Assembly: GCA_002423025.1 (NCBI GenBank)
Contig: DIUN01000036.1
Coordinates: 4,370-68,369 of the forward strand
From: Sphingomonadales bacterium UBA6157
Lineage (GTDB): Bacteria; Pseudomonadota; Alphaproteobacteria; Sphingomonadales; Sphingomonadaceae
Reading direction: 5' to 3'
DNA: 64,000 nt
The notes under the pieces: model-generated
Seen by the model: the letters and a program-made list of their open reading frames with translations, nothing else
Database searches by the model: none
What the model was told of the DNA's origin: nothing
Program-made: the position numbers and the translations under genes
Part shown: positions 1 through 9,533 of the stretch, piece after piece
Layout: each line of letters opens with the position of its first letter
Numbering within the stretch: position 1 is the stretch's first letter

Positions 1-1113
1 GGTGGCGGCAATGACGAGCGCGAGCAGACGCTGAATCAGCTTCTCGTCGAGATGGATGGCTTTGACGCCAACGAGGGTATCATCATCGTCGCCGCCACCA
101 ACCGGCCCGATGTGCTCGATCCGGCGCTGCTGCGTCCTGGCCGTTTCGATCGCCAGGTTGTTGTCGGCCGTCCGGACATTGAGGGCCGCGAGAAGATTCT
201 CGCCGTCCACATGCGGAAGGTCCCGCTGGCGCCGGACGTCAATGCCCGCACCATTGCGCGTGGCACGCCGGGCTTCTCGGGCGCCGATCTTGCCAATCTC
301 GTCAACGAGGCGGCGCTGCTGGCCGCTCGCCGTTCCAAGCGCCTCGTATCGATGAAGGACTTCGAGGACGCCAAGGACAAGGTGCTCATGGGCGTCGAGC
401 GCAAGTCCATGGTGATGACCGACGACGAGAAGAAAATGACGGCGTATCACGAGGCTGGCCATGCCGTCGTCTCGATGCACGAGGCAGCGTCCGATCCAAT
501 CCACAAGGCCACCATCATCCCGCGCGGTCGCGCCCTGGGCATGGTCATGCGCCTGCCGGAGCGGGACCAGTACAGCTATCACCGTGACAAGATGTACGCG
601 AACCTCGCCGTCTCCATGGGTGGCCGAGTGGCGGAAGAAGTGATCTTCGGCCATGACAAGGTCTCGTCGGGTGCGTCTTCGGATATCAGCTATGCTACTG
701 ATCTGGCACGATCAATGGTCACGCAATGGGGCATGAGCGACAAGCTCGGGCCGCTGAAATATGCCGACAACCAGGAGGAAGTGTTCCTCGGGCACAGTGT
801 TACGCGCACCCAGAACATCTCCGAGCAGACGGCGCAGATCATCGACAGCGAAATCCGCCAGATCGTTAACGCCGGTTATGATCGCGCCAAGCATGTGCTG
901 ACCGAAAATATCGACCAGCTCCACGCCCTTGCCGCTGCCTTGCTGGAGCTCGAAACGCTTTCGGGTGACGAAATCAAGAAGGTGCTTGCCGGGGAAACCA
1001 TCGACCGTTCGGCCACCACCGGCACACCGGCGGCCCGGCCCTCCAGCGGCGTTTCGGCTATTCCCAAGGCCGGTCGTCGCGGCGGCTTCGGTGAGCCTGC
1101 CCCGCAGGCCTGA
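1..1113 (+). CDS. ftsH: ATP-dependent zinc metalloprotease FtsH (3' part)
   Basis: This is the C-terminal 370 residues of the membrane-anchored AAA+ protease FtsH, which degrades unassembled membrane proteins and selected regulators; the gene begins before the window. The open frame enters at base 1 in the AAA module, with the second region of homology (DPALLRPGRFDRQ) at about residues 38-50. The M41 zinc protease signature HEAGH lies at about residues 150-154, followed by the conserved GGRVAEE region and an aspartate-containing SSDI segment. The tail is a low-complexity Ala/Pro/Gly stretch, normal for alphaproteobacterial FtsH. A hairpin terminator follows 20 bases after the stop. Identification is very safe; only the N-terminal membrane part is missing. 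Confidence 0.97.
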   Translation, partial: GGGNDEREQTLNQLLVEMDGFDANEGIIIVAATNRPDVLDPALLRPGRFDRQVVVGRPDIEGREKILAVHMRKVPLAPDVNARTIARGTPGFSGADLANLVNEAALLAARRSKRLVSMKDFEDAKDKVLMGVERKSMVMTDDEKKMTAYHEAGHAVVSMHEAASDPIHKATIIPRGRALGMVMRLPERDQYSYHRDKMYANLAVSMGGRVAEEVIFGHDKVSSGASSDISYATDLARSMVTQWGMSDKLGPLKYADNQEEVFLGHSVTRTQNISEQTAQIIDSEIRQIVNAGYDRAKHVLTENIDQLHALAAALLELETLSGDEIKKVLAGETIDRSATTGTPAARPSSGVSAIPKAGRRGGFGEPAPQA

Positions 1114-1133
1114 GCTATTGGCAACGTGAAATT

Positions 1134-1162
1134 GGGCCGTCCGGAAACGGGCGGCCCTTTTT
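1134..1162 (+). terminator. Rho-independent terminator after ftsH
   Basis: A 10-bp stem (GGGCCGTCCG at 1134-1143 with CGGGCGGCCC at 1148-1157, one T-G wobble) closes a GAAA tetraloop and is followed by five T residues. It sits 20 bases past the ftsH stop and before a gene on the opposite strand. Confidence 0.85.
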
Positions 1163-1195
1163 CTGAGTCCGGCATCCAGCCGCCATCACATGGCG

Positions 1196-2161
1196 CTAGA
1201 GCGCAAAGGCCATTGCGACGTTGCAGCGTTCATAGCGGCTGCCGAACCGCGCCATGATGTTGGCGGAATGTGTGAATCCCAGCTTTTCATAGAGATGGAT
1301 CGCGGCCTCTGACTTGGTGTTGGTCAGCAGGTAAAGCTCGCGCAGCGTGCCCGACGCCGCCATCCTGCGGGCCCGTGCAATCACGCCGGCGAGCAGGAAT
1401 TCGCCCACCTTGCGGCCGCGTGCCGCCGCCAGAACGCCCATCTTGGTCAGTTCGAAGGCACCATCTCCCGACGGCATCAGGGCGCCGGCGCCGACAATGC
1501 CGAGGTCGCCGGCCCGCGCGAACAGGATGTCGCCGCCACGGTCGATGATGCGGGCGCGCGGGTTGCCGAGTACGTCGCGGTCAGTCGCTTCCAGCGTGTA
1601 CATTGCGGTGATCCATTCGGTGTTGATCCGCTCGAAGTGCGTAGCGAGGGCATCGCTGAACGGCACGATCTCGAGCGACGGGGGCACTGCTGCAATGCGC
1701 GTTTCGAGCGGTGTCACGGCCAGCGCCGCTTCCAGCGCTGTCACCTGATCCAGCAACGGTCCCGTCAGTGGCGCACATAGGGCTTCGACAGCCTGATGAG
1801 TCTGCGTCCAGATCGTCTGCTTGACCGTCGCCAGCAAAGCGGCACCTGCTGGCGTCAGCGCGATGGTTTTCTGTCGCCGGTCCTTGGCGCCGATGATGGT
1901 GGCGACCAGCCCCAGCCCGACCAGTGCCGACAGGTTGCGCGTTACCGCCGGCTGGCTGACTCCCAGCGTTTCGACCATCGCACCGACTGTCATCGGTCCG
2001 AATTTATCGAGCGCCGCGAGCAGCGGCATGTGGGCAGGCTGCACGTCATGGCCGGCATCTCGGAACGCCTTGCTGGCGCCGGCCTGCAATCGCTCGGCCA
2101 GCCGCTTCAGCCGACTTCCCAGAAACAATGGCCCCAGGTCGGCGATGATGTCGGCTGTCAT
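1196..2161 (-). CDS. MarR-type regulator fused to GNAT acetyltransferase
   Basis: This 321-residue protein has two parts. About residues 20-150 form a MarR winged helix, with the recognition region near MVETLGVSQPAVTRNLSAL and the wing near GAKDRRQKTIALT. About residues 165-320 form a GNAT N-acetyltransferase, with an acetyl-CoA loop near RGRKVGEFLLAG and a C-terminal LYEKLGF segment. MarR-GNAT fusions are a known architecture; the acetylated substrate is unknown. The start is an ATG preceded by AGGGGC. The gene lies 61 bases downstream of an MFS exporter on the same strand, and a perfect palindrome lies just before its start, which suggests autoregulation. The ligand and regulon are inference. 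Confidence 0.85.
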   Translation of the reverse strand: MTADIIADLGPLFLGSRLKRLAERLQAGASKAFRDAGHDVQPAHMPLLAALDKFGPMTVGAMVETLGVSQPAVTRNLSALVGLGLVATIIGAKDRRQKTIALTPAGAALLATVKQTIWTQTHQAVEALCAPLTGPLLDQVTALEAALAVTPLETRIAAVPPSLEIVPFSDALATHFERINTEWITAMYTLEATDRDVLGNPRARIIDRGGDILFARAGDLGIVGAGALMPSGDGAFELTKMGVLAAARGRKVGEFLLAGVIARARRMAASGTLRELYLLTNTKSEAAIHLYEKLGFTHSANIMARFGSRYERCNVAMAFAL

Positions 2162-2181
2162 GTTGCGTGCCCCTAAACAAC

Positions 2182-2193
2182 ATAACGCGTTAT
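2182..2193. promoter_or_regulatory. Palindromic operator candidate upstream of the MarR-GNAT gene
   Basis: ATAACGCGTTAT is a perfect 12-bp palindrome in an AT-rich stretch 20 bases upstream of the MarR-GNAT start, between it and the MFS gene. MarR proteins bind short dyads of this kind over their own promoters, so autoregulation is plausible but inferred. Confidence 0.45.
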
Positions 2194-2222
2194 ATAGAAT
2201 GCTATGGAGTGCGCAAGGCCCG

Positions 2223-3536
2223 CTATTCGTCGCGGCCCGCCGGCTCGGTGCGCAGTCCCTTGTTGGTCAGGCAGTAGATGAACAGAAGCGTGAGTGCGCC
2301 AGCGCCCAATGAATAGGGAAGGTGCGGTGCGAACTGGTAAAGGCCGATGCCGATCGCCGGTGCCAGCACGAAGCACGAGCCGTTGACCGAGGTTACCGCG
2401 CCGGCAACGCCGCCTTGCTCGCTGCGGCCCACGGCCAGGCTGGCGCCGGCGGTGAAGCCAGGCCGGGCCAGGCCATAGCCCAGCGAGGCGAGGGCAAAAG
2501 CCACGACCACAGCATAGAAATCGCTCGCCAGCGCCACGCCGGCGGTGCCGATGGCAGCGATGAGCGTGCCGCCGCGTAGAAGCATCGGCGGCGTCATGCG
2601 TAGCATCGGGATGAGCCCCCATTGCGCCAGCAACGTAGCCGCCGCGCCGCCCATGAAGACAATGGCGATCTCGTCCTGGGCCTCAAGTGCACTGCCGCCC
2701 AACCGGTCGATGATGAGAAAGCCCAGTGCCTGGCCGGTGGCGGCCTGTACCGAGCCCGAGCAGAAACCGAAGATCATGAATGGCAGGATGCGCGGATCCC
2801 GCCAGGAGAGCCGCTGCGACCGCCCGGCCGCTGCCGCCTGCAGGCTGCCGCCTGTCGCGCCGCCGGAAACGCTTGGTTCGCTTGCCGGGGCGCCATGGGC
2901 GAGGTTGCTGGACGAGACGGCGGCAAAATGTGTCGGGTCGTCATCAGGCAGCCAGCGGCGTACGGCCACCCAGACCAGCAACGAAATAAAGGCAAAGGCA
3001 AACAGCGGCCCGGAGAGCCCGAAGATACCGATAACGAACAGCGGTGCCAACGCAGGCCCGACGATGGTGCCGAGCCCAAAGGCCGAGGACAGGGTGGACA
3101 GCGCGCCTGTGCGCTCGGTTTCGTTGGTCCGCGCTGCCACATAGGCCTGCGCCGCCGGGTTGGATGCCGAGCCGAAGATGCCGAACAGTGATCGCAACGC
3201 CGCAAAGAGCGCAAAGGTGGCGAAGGGAATCAACATCCCGCGGATGCCGGCGTAGATGATGATGGCGCAGCCGAGCATCGAAGTGAAAAAGCCGATGATG
3301 CCGACTTCCATGAGCCGCCGTCGGCCCCGGATGTCGGACTGTCGGGCCCAATAAGGCGCGGTGAATGTCCAGAGCAGTGCCGAGAAGGAGAAGATGATCG
3401 CCACCAGCATGTCCGGAATGCCGATGACGCGGGCGATGCCGGGCAACACGGTCTGCATGGCGGTGTTGCCAGCTGCCACGGTGAGCAGCACGGCGAACAG
3501 CACGGCAAATTCGCGTCTGGGAATGGCAGTCGGCAT
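2223..3536 (-). CDS. MFS transporter (drug-resistance type)
   Basis: This is a roughly 437-residue major facilitator superfamily protein with about twelve hydrophobic helices. After helix 2 there is an MFS motif A-like loop (ARQSDIRGRRRLMEVG). A long hydrophilic central loop rich in Ala, Ser and Gly separates the two six-helix halves, as is usual. I use the internal ATG at 3536 (MPTAIPRREF) because helix 1 starts just after it and the 25 residues upstream are Arg/Cys-rich and not membrane-like. It is followed by the MarR-GNAT gene on the same strand and is divergent from the RND operon, which suggests efflux of a toxic compound. Substrate unknown. Confidence 0.85.
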   Translation of the reverse strand: MPTAIPRREFAVLFAVLLTVAAGNTAMQTVLPGIARVIGIPDMLVAIIFSFSALLWTFTAPYWARQSDIRGRRRLMEVGIIGFFTSMLGCAIIIYAGIRGMLIPFATFALFAALRSLFGIFGSASNPAAQAYVAARTNETERTGALSTLSSAFGLGTIVGPALAPLFVIGIFGLSGPLFAFAFISLLVWVAVRRWLPDDDPTHFAAVSSSNLAHGAPASEPSVSGGATGGSLQAAAAGRSQRLSWRDPRILPFMIFGFCSGSVQAATGQALGFLIIDRLGGSALEAQDEIAIVFMGGAAATLLAQWGLIPMLRMTPPMLLRGGTLIAAIGTAGVALASDFYAVVVAFALASLGYGLARPGFTAGASLAVGRSEQGGVAGAVTSVNGSCFVLAPAIGIGLYQFAPHLPYSLGAGALTLLFIYCLTNKGLRTEPAGRDE

Positions 3537-3706
3537 CCATCCCTGATGGGGGAGACGAAAGCGCTTGCCAAGCCGGCAGATGCATAGGTGCATCTCGAAG
3601 ACGCGGGCCAACAGGAATTGTTGCAGCGCGAATACAATCGCAGCCTCACCATGGACGCGCCCTTACAATGTCGCTAGTTCCGAGTGCAACTCAAAGGGAG
3701 CTCGGC

Positions 3707-4930
3707 ATGCGCGCAGCATGGGCAATGGTGGCGATGCTGGCGCTTGGTCTGGCCGCCTGCGGCAGCAAGGATGATGGTGCTGCCGGCCCCGGTGGCCCTG
3801 GCGGCGCGCCGCCCACCGTCACGGTTGCCAATCCGCTGATCAAGCCGATTGTCGACTGGGATGACTATGTCGGGCGATTCGAGGCGCGCCAGCAGGTGGA
3901 AGTGCGGCCGCGTGTTTCGGGCTATGTTCAGCAACTGGCTTTCCGCGATGGCGAGTTCGCCCGGGCCGGAGACCTGCTGTTCATCATCGATCCGCGCCCG
4001 TTCGCAGCGGCTTTGGCCCAGGCTCGCGCCGAGCAGGCCCGGGCTGAGGCCAGCGCCGAACTTGCCCGCACCAGCTTTGCCCGCACCGAGGCCCTGCTCA
4101 AGGACAACGCCGTCTCCCGCGAGGAGTTCGAGACTGCCCGCGCCAAGCTCGGCGAGGCGCGCGCCGCTGTATCCGCCGCCCGCGCCGCTGCCGATGCAAA
4201 GGCGCTCGACCTGTCGTTCACTCGCGTCACTGCCCCCATCTCCGGGCGCCTTTCCGATCGCCGGGCCGATGTCGGGGCTTTTGTGAGCGCTGGAGAGACA
4301 GTGCTGACGACGGTGGTGACGCTCGACCCCATCCACTTCTCCTTCACTGGCTCCGAGGCGGTCTACCTCAAATATCAGCGCGCCAACCGCGCCGGCACCC
4401 GCCCCTCGTCACGCGTCGCGCCCAATCCGATCGAGATTCGATTGGCAGACGAGACCGACTATCGCTGGCGCGGCCGCATGGATTTCGTTGATAACGCCAT
4501 CGACCTTGGCTCGGGCACGATCCGCGGCCGTGCCGTTGTGCGCAATCCTGATGGATTTCTCACGCCCGGCATGTTCGGTCATATGCGCCTGCTCGGTTCG
4601 GGCAGCTATGATGGCATGTTGATCCCCGAGGCCGCTGTCGTGACGGACCAGACCCGCAAGGTGGCGTTGGTCGTGGCCGCCGATGGCATGGTCAGCCCGC
4701 GCGTCCTGCAGCTTGGTCCCTTGATCGAAGGCCTGCGTGTTGTCCGCGCCGGGCTGAAGACCGATGATCGTGTGATCATCGAGGGCGTGCAGCGCGCTCG
4801 GCCCGGCACCAAGGTCAACCCCAAGCCTGGCAAGATCGTGCCGCCGGCACCGGGCACAGGCCCGGCGATGCCCGAGGTGGTGACGCCGCCAGCCGCAGCC
4901 GCCACGGCCGCGCTTCCGGCCCGCCGCTAG
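3707..4930 (+). CDS. RND efflux periplasmic adaptor (membrane fusion) lipoprotein
   Basis: This 407-residue adaptor links an inner-membrane RND pump to an outer-membrane channel. It opens with a lipoprotein signal ending in the lipobox LAAC (about residues 16-19). A biotinyl-lipoyl half follows (DDYVGRFEARQQVEVRPRVSG), then an Ala/Glu/Arg-rich alpha-helical hairpin, the second lipoyl half (VTAPISGRLSDRRADVG) and the beta-barrel. The ATG at 3707 is chosen because AGGGAG lies six bases upstream and the signal peptide begins there; the in-frame ATG at 3668 would add a non-signal leader. The pump gene starts two bases after the stop. It is the MexE/AcrA type; drug specificity cannot be read. Confidence 0.93.
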   Translation: MRAAWAMVAMLALGLAACGSKDDGAAGPGGPGGAPPTVTVANPLIKPIVDWDDYVGRFEARQQVEVRPRVSGYVQQLAFRDGEFARAGDLLFIIDPRPFAAALAQARAEQARAEASAELARTSFARTEALLKDNAVSREEFETARAKLGEARAAVSAARAAADAKALDLSFTRVTAPISGRLSDRRADVGAFVSAGETVLTTVVTLDPIHFSFTGSEAVYLKYQRANRAGTRPSSRVAPNPIEIRLADETDYRWRGRMDFVDNAIDLGSGTIRGRAVVRNPDGFLTPGMFGHMRLLGSGSYDGMLIPEAAVVTDQTRKVALVVAADGMVSPRVLQLGPLIEGLRVVRAGLKTDDRVIIEGVQRARPGTKVNPKPGKIVPPAPGTGPAMPEVVTPPAAAATAALPARR

Positions 4931-4932
4931 CC

Positions 4933-7900
4933 ATGCGCTTTTCGCATTTCTTCATCGACAGGCCGATCTTCGCCGGGGTCATCTCGGTGGTCATCGTGCT
5001 GCTGGGGCTCGTGGCTTATCCGAGCCTGCCTGTCGGCCAATATCCCGAGATCGCGCCGCCCACCATCACGGTGACAGCGAGCTATCCCGGCGCTTCGGCA
5101 GAGGTGCTGGCCGATACGGTGGCGGCGCCGCTGGAGCAGGAGATCAACGGCGTCGACGACATGCTGTATCTCACGTCGTCATCCACCGGTGATGGCCGGA
5201 TGACGCTCAATGTGGTGTTCAAGCTCGGCACCGATCTCGATAACGCCCAGGTTCTGGTGCAGAATCGCGTCGCCTCCGCCGAGCCGCGCTTGCCGGATTC
5301 AGTCCGCGCGCTGGGTGTGACGACGCGCAAGAACTCGCCCGACATCCTGCTCGTTGTGTTCATCAGCTCGCCCGATGGCGCCTATTCCACCGATTATGTC
5401 TCGAACTACGCGACGCTCCAGCTCAAGGACAAGCTGGCCCGCATCGATGGTGTTGGCGGCATCAATGCCTTTGGCGTGCGCGATTATGCCATGCGCATCT
5501 GGATTGACCCGGAGAAAGCCGCCTCGCGCGGGCTGAACGCCGCCGAGATCGTTGCGGCGTTGCGGGGCCAGAATGTCCAGGTTGCGGCCGGCAGCATCGG
5601 TGCGCCGCCGTTCGGCCGCGGCGGCTCCGGCTTCGAGCTCAACATCCAGGCCAAGGGCCGGCTTTCGACGCCCGAGGAGTTTGGCGCTGTCGTCATCAAG
5701 GCTGATGGTCCGCGCATCACCCGGGTGAGCGATGTGGCACGCATCGAGATCGGCGCGCAGGATTATGGCACCAATGCCTATGTCAACGGCAAGCAGGGCA
5801 TCGGCTTCGGCATCACCCAGCGGCCGGGCTCGAACGCCCTGGCCACTGCCGATGCGATCATCGCCACCATGGAGGAAGCCAAGAAGGACTTTCCGCCCGG
5901 GCTGATCTACACTGTGCCCTACAACCCTACCGAATATGTGCGTGCCTCAATCGAGAGCGTCGAGACAACGCTGATCGAGGCGGTGCTGTTGGTGGTGCTG
6001 GTGGTGCTGCTGTTCCTGCAGAGCTGGCGCGCCGCGATCATCCCGGTGCTGGCCATTCCGGTGTCGCTCATCGGCACTTTCGCGGTGATGGCGGGCTTTG
6101 GCTATTCGCTCAACAATCTCTCGCTGTTCGGGCTGGTGCTGGCCATCGGTATCGTCGTCGATGATGCGATCGTGGTGGTGGAGAATGTCGAGCGCGAACT
6201 GAGGCTCGGCTATTCCCCGCGTGATGCGGCGCGGCGCACCATGGACGAAGTCGGCGGTGCGCTGGTCGCCATCGCACTCACACTGTGCGCGGTGTTTGTG
6301 CCCACGGCGTTCATCAGCGGCATCTCGGGGCAGTTCTACAAGCAGTTCGCGCTTACCATCTCGGCTGCCACGCTCATCTCCTGCGTGGTTTCGCTCACGC
6401 TCTCGCCGGCGCTGGCTGCCATGCTGCTCAAGCCGCATGTTGCCGATGGCGGAGCGCATGAGGTCAGCGGCTGGCGGCGCTATCCGCGGCGCTTTGCCGA
6501 CGGCTTCAATTCCGGCTTTGACTGGCTTTCGCAGCGCTATGGCCGGCTCACGGCGCGTGCCATCCGCAGCCTTGCCATCATGCTCGTGGTCTATGCCGGG
6601 CTGCTGGCGCTGGCTGGCTGGCGCTTCCTTGCCACGCCCACCGGCTTCATCCCGGCGCAGGACCAGGGGTATTTCGTGGCGGTTGTGCAGATGCCGCCCG
6701 GCTCCTCGCTGGAGCGGACCGACGAAGTCGTGCTGCGCACCGTGGAGCGGGCCCGCAAGATCGAGGGCGTCGATCATATCGTCGCTTTTACCGGCCTTGA
6801 TGGCGCCAGCTTCTCCAATGCGCCCAACGCCGGCACCCTGTTCATCCAGATGGACGATTTTCCGGTGCGGGCCGAAAAGGGCCTGAGCGGCGAGGCCATC
6901 CTCGCGTCGCTGCGCAAGGGCCTGGGCCAGGAAACCGCCGGCAACATTCTTGTCGTGCAGCCGCCTCCGGTGCGCGGCATCGGCACGGGCGGCGGCTTCA
7001 AGATGATGGTGCAGGATCGTTCCGGCCAGGGTTATCCGGCGCTTGAGCAGGCGACTTTCGGCATGATGATGGCCGGCAACCAGACGCCTGGGCTGACCAG
7101 CGTCTTTACATTGTTCAACACCGGCACGCCGCGCGTGTTCGCCGACGTCGATCGCGAGAAGGCACAGCTGCTCGGCGTGGCTCCGGAGGCAGTGTTCAGC
7201 ACCCTGCAGACCTATCTCGGCTCCAACTATGTGAATGACTTCAACCTGTTCGGCCGAACCTACCGGGTGACGGCGCAGGCCGATGCGCCGTTCCGCGATG
7301 ATCCGACGGACATCACCAATCTCAAGGTCCGCTCCGCCTCCGGCACCATGGTGCCGCTCGGCTCGGTGGCCACACTCCAGGATGCCAGCGGACCTTACCG
7401 CGTTGTGCGGCACAATCTCTTCCCGGCCGCCGAGCTGCAGGGGGACCGGCTGCCCGGCACCTCCTCCGGCGAGGCGCTCGGCAGCATGGAAGAACTGGCC
7501 GGCAAGCTGCTGCCGGAAGGCTTTGCCTATGAGTGGACCGAGCTGGCCTATCAGGAGAAGACGCAGGGCAACACGGCGGCAGCGGTGTTCGTGCTCGCCG
7601 TGCTGTTCGTCTTCCTGCTGCTGGCGGCGCAATATGAGTCGCTGGTGCTGCCGCTCGCGGTCATCCTCATCGTGCCGATGTGCCTGCTCGCTGCCATGCT
7701 CGGCATCAATTTGCGCGGCATGGACAACAACATCCTCACCCAGATCGGGCTGGTTGTGCTGGTCGGTCTGGCCGCCAAGAACGCCATCCTCATTGTCGAG
7801 TTCGCCAAGCAGGCGGAGGAGGCCGGGCGTGATCGCTTTGCTGCTGCGGCCGAGGCCGCCCGCACGCGCCTGCGGCCGATTCTTATGACAAGCTTTGCTT

Positions 7901-8133
7901 TCATTCTCGGCGTGATGCCGCTGGTGATTGCCTCGGGGCCTGGTGCCGAGATGCGCCAGGCGCTGGGCACGGCGGTGTTCTTCGGAATGATCGGCGTCAC
8001 CATCTTCGGGCTGATCTTCACGCCCGTGTTTTATGTCATCGCCAGCTGGGCGGCGCAGCGGCTGGGCCGGCCTGTCGGGCGGGCAAAGCCTGGCACCGCT
8101 GCCGAGCCTGCGGCTCCTGAGGCCAAGGCATGA
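4933..8133 (+). CDS. RND efflux pump inner-membrane permease (HAE1 family)
   Basis: This 1066-residue protein has the length and layout of AcrB/MexB/MexF proton-driven multidrug pumps: an N-terminal helix (FFIDRPIFAGVISVVIVLLG), a large periplasmic pore loop, a central helix block with the conserved double-Asp helix (GLVLAIGIVVDDAIVVVENVER, cut here for length at the key IVVDDAIVVVENV), a second porter loop and a C-terminal block (GLVVLVGLAAKNAILIVEFAK region). The intramembrane aspartate pair that carries protons is present. It is the middle gene of a three-gene operon with the adaptor two bases upstream and the outer-membrane factor overlapping by four bases. The substrate is not predictable from sequence alone. 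Confidence 0.95.
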   Translation: MRFSHFFIDRPIFAGVISVVIVLLGLVAYPSLPVGQYPEIAPPTITVTASYPGASAEVLADTVAAPLEQEINGVDDMLYLTSSSTGDGRMTLNVVFKLGTDLDNAQVLVQNRVASAEPRLPDSVRALGVTTRKNSPDILLVVFISSPDGAYSTDYVSNYATLQLKDKLARIDGVGGINAFGVRDYAMRIWIDPEKAASRGLNAAEIVAALRGQNVQVAAGSIGAPPFGRGGSGFELNIQAKGRLSTPEEFGAVVIKADGPRITRVSDVARIEIGAQDYGTNAYVNGKQGIGFGITQRPGSNALATADAIIATMEEAKKDFPPGLIYTVPYNPTEYVRASIESVETTLIEAVLLVVLVVLLFLQSWRAAIIPVLAIPVSLIGTFAVMAGFGYSLNNLSLFGLVLAIGIVVDDAIVVVENVERELRLGYSPRDAARRTMDEVGGALVAIALTLCAVFVPTAFISGISGQFYKQFALTISAATLISCVVSLTLSPALAAMLLKPHVADGGAHEVSGWRRYPRRFADGFNSGFDWLSQRYGRLTARAIRSLAIMLVVYAGLLALAGWRFLATPTGFIPAQDQGYFVAVVQMPPGSSLERTDEVVLRTVERARKIEGVDHIVAFTGLDGASFSNAPNAGTLFIQMDDFPVRAEKGLSGEAILASLRKGLGQETAGNILVVQPPPVRGIGTGGGFKMMVQDRSGQGYPALEQATFGMMMAGNQTPGLTSVFTLFNTGTPRVFADVDREKAQLLGVAPEAVFSTLQTYLGSNYVNDFNLFGRTYRVTAQADAPFRDDPTDITNLKVRSASGTMVPLGSVATLQDASGPYRVVRHNLFPAAELQGDRLPGTSSGEALGSMEELAGKLLPEGFAYEWTELAYQEKTQGNTAAAVFVLAVLFVFLLLAAQYESLVLPLAVILIVPMCLLAAMLGINLRGMDNNILTQIGLVVLVGLAAKNAILIVEFAKQAEEAGRDRFAAAAEAARTRLRPILMTSFAFILGVMPLVIASGPGAEMRQALGTAVFFGMIGVTIFGLIFTPVFYVIASWAAQRLGRPVGRAKPGTAAEPAAPEAKA

Positions 8134-9533
8134 TCCGGCGCCTCGCCCCGCTTGCCGCACTGGCGCTGGCCGGCTGCACGGTGGGCCCGGCCTATCGCCC
8201 GGCGCCGCTGCCGGCATCCGCCGCCGCGCCCTTTGTTTCAACCAGCGCCGCGACCAGCAATGCCGCCGTTCCGGAGGCCTGGTGGCGGCTCTATAATGAT
8301 CCGCTGCTTGATGAGCTGATCGGTCAGGCTTTCGCCGCCAACACCGAGTTGCGCGTTGCCACGGCCAATCTCCGCCGCGCCAGGGGCGTGCTGTCGGAAG
8401 CGCGCGGCGCCCGGCTGCCGAGCACGGATATCAGCGGCAGCGCTGTGGAAGCCCGACAGGCCGTGGCGACCCCCACCGGGCCCGTGGCGTTCGAGAGTGA
8501 ATTCTACAGGCTGGGCCTTGATGCCAGTTATGAGATCGACCTGTACGGCCGGGTCGGCAGCAGTATCGCCGCCGCACGTGCCGATGCAGAGGCGGAAGCC
8601 GGAACACGCGACACTGTGCTGATCAGCGTCGCTGCCGAGACTGCGCGGGCCTATGCCGATGCCTGCTCCGGTGCGCGTCAGCTTGCCGTGGCCGAGCGCA
8701 GCCTCAAGCTGCAATCGGACGGCTTTGCCCTCACCGAGCGCCGGGTGGCAGCGGGGCGCGATTCACCACTCGATGCCGCCCGAGCCCGCGCCCAGCTGGA
8801 GGCGACACGCGCCACGCTTCCGGGTTTCGCCGCCAGCCGGCAAGCTGCACTGTTCCGCCTGGCGCTGCTCACCGGCAAGCCGCCGGCCGAAGTGGATGCC
8901 CGCGCCGCCGCCTGCACCGCGCCGCCGCAGCTGCGCCAGCCGATCCCGGCCGGTGATGGCGCCGCGCTGCTGAAGCGCCGGCCCGATGTGCGCCGCGCCG
9001 AACGCCAGCTGGCGGCCGCCACAGCGCGGATCAATGTCGCCATCGCCGATCTTTTCCCGCGCATCAGCCTTGGCGGCTCGGTCTCGGGGCAGGGCGTCAC
9101 ACCCGGCGCGGCGCTGAGCAACCGCGGTTTTGCCTTCAGCATCGGGCCGTTGATCAGCTGGAGTTTCCCCAACATCCTCGCCACCCGCGCCCGCATCGTC
9201 CAGTCCCGCGCTGGCGCAGAGGCGGCGTTGGCACAGTTTGATGGCAGCGTGCTGGCAGCGCTGCAGGAGACGGAAACCGCGCTGAGCAACTATGCCGGCG
9301 GGCTTAACAGCAACACTGCGCTGCGTGCCGCGCGGGACGAGAGCGCCGAGGCGGCGCGCATCGTGCGGCTGCGCTACGCGGCAGGGGCCGAGGGCTTTCT
9401 CGCCGTGCTGGATGCCGAGCGGACGATGGCAACGGCAGATGCGCAGCTTGCGGCGAGCGATGCCGCCCTCACAACGGCGCAGATCGCGGTCTTCAAGGCG
9501 CTGGGTGGCGGCTGGGAAATGCCGGCCAGCTAA
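8130..9533 (+). CDS. Outer-membrane efflux lipoprotein (OprM/NodT family)
   Basis: This 467-residue TolC-like channel completes the tripartite pump. It has a lipoprotein signal with the lipobox LAGC (about residues 13-16), then PAYRPAP and the WWRLYNDPLLDELI segment typical of NodT-family factors. Two repeated coiled-coil/beta-barrel halves follow; one contains LPSTDISGSA and the other LFPRISLGGS. The start ATG overlaps the pump stop (ATGA), so translational coupling is likely. It ends convergently with a LysE-type exporter, the two stops overlapping by a few bases. Confidence 0.94.
   Translation: MIRRLAPLAALALAGCTVGPAYRPAPLPASAAAPFVSTSAATSNAAVPEAWWRLYNDPLLDELIGQAFAANTELRVATANLRRARGVLSEARGARLPSTDISGSAVEARQAVATPTGPVAFESEFYRLGLDASYEIDLYGRVGSSIAAARADAEAEAGTRDTVLISVAAETARAYADACSGARQLAVAERSLKLQSDGFALTERRVAAGRDSPLDAARARAQLEATRATLPGFAASRQAALFRLALLTGKPPAEVDARAAACTAPPQLRQPIPAGDGAALLKRRPDVRRAERQLAAATARINVAIADLFPRISLGGSVSGQGVTPGAALSNRGFAFSIGPLISWSFPNILATRARIVQSRAGAEAALAQFDGSVLAALQETETALSNYAGGLNSNTALRAARDESAEAARIVRLRYAAGAEGFLAVLDAERTMATADAQLAASDAALTTAQIAVFKALGGGWEMPAS

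Noticed and set aside
3612..3706. ATTGT-N12-ACAAT as an operator between the MFS and RND genes
   Set aside because: Arms are only five bases and the spacing is not matched elsewhere, so chance is likely.
5947..8241. 764-codon minus-strand frame inside the RND pump
   Set aside because: Antisense shadow with Arg/His-rich, non-membrane composition; the pump protein is complete.
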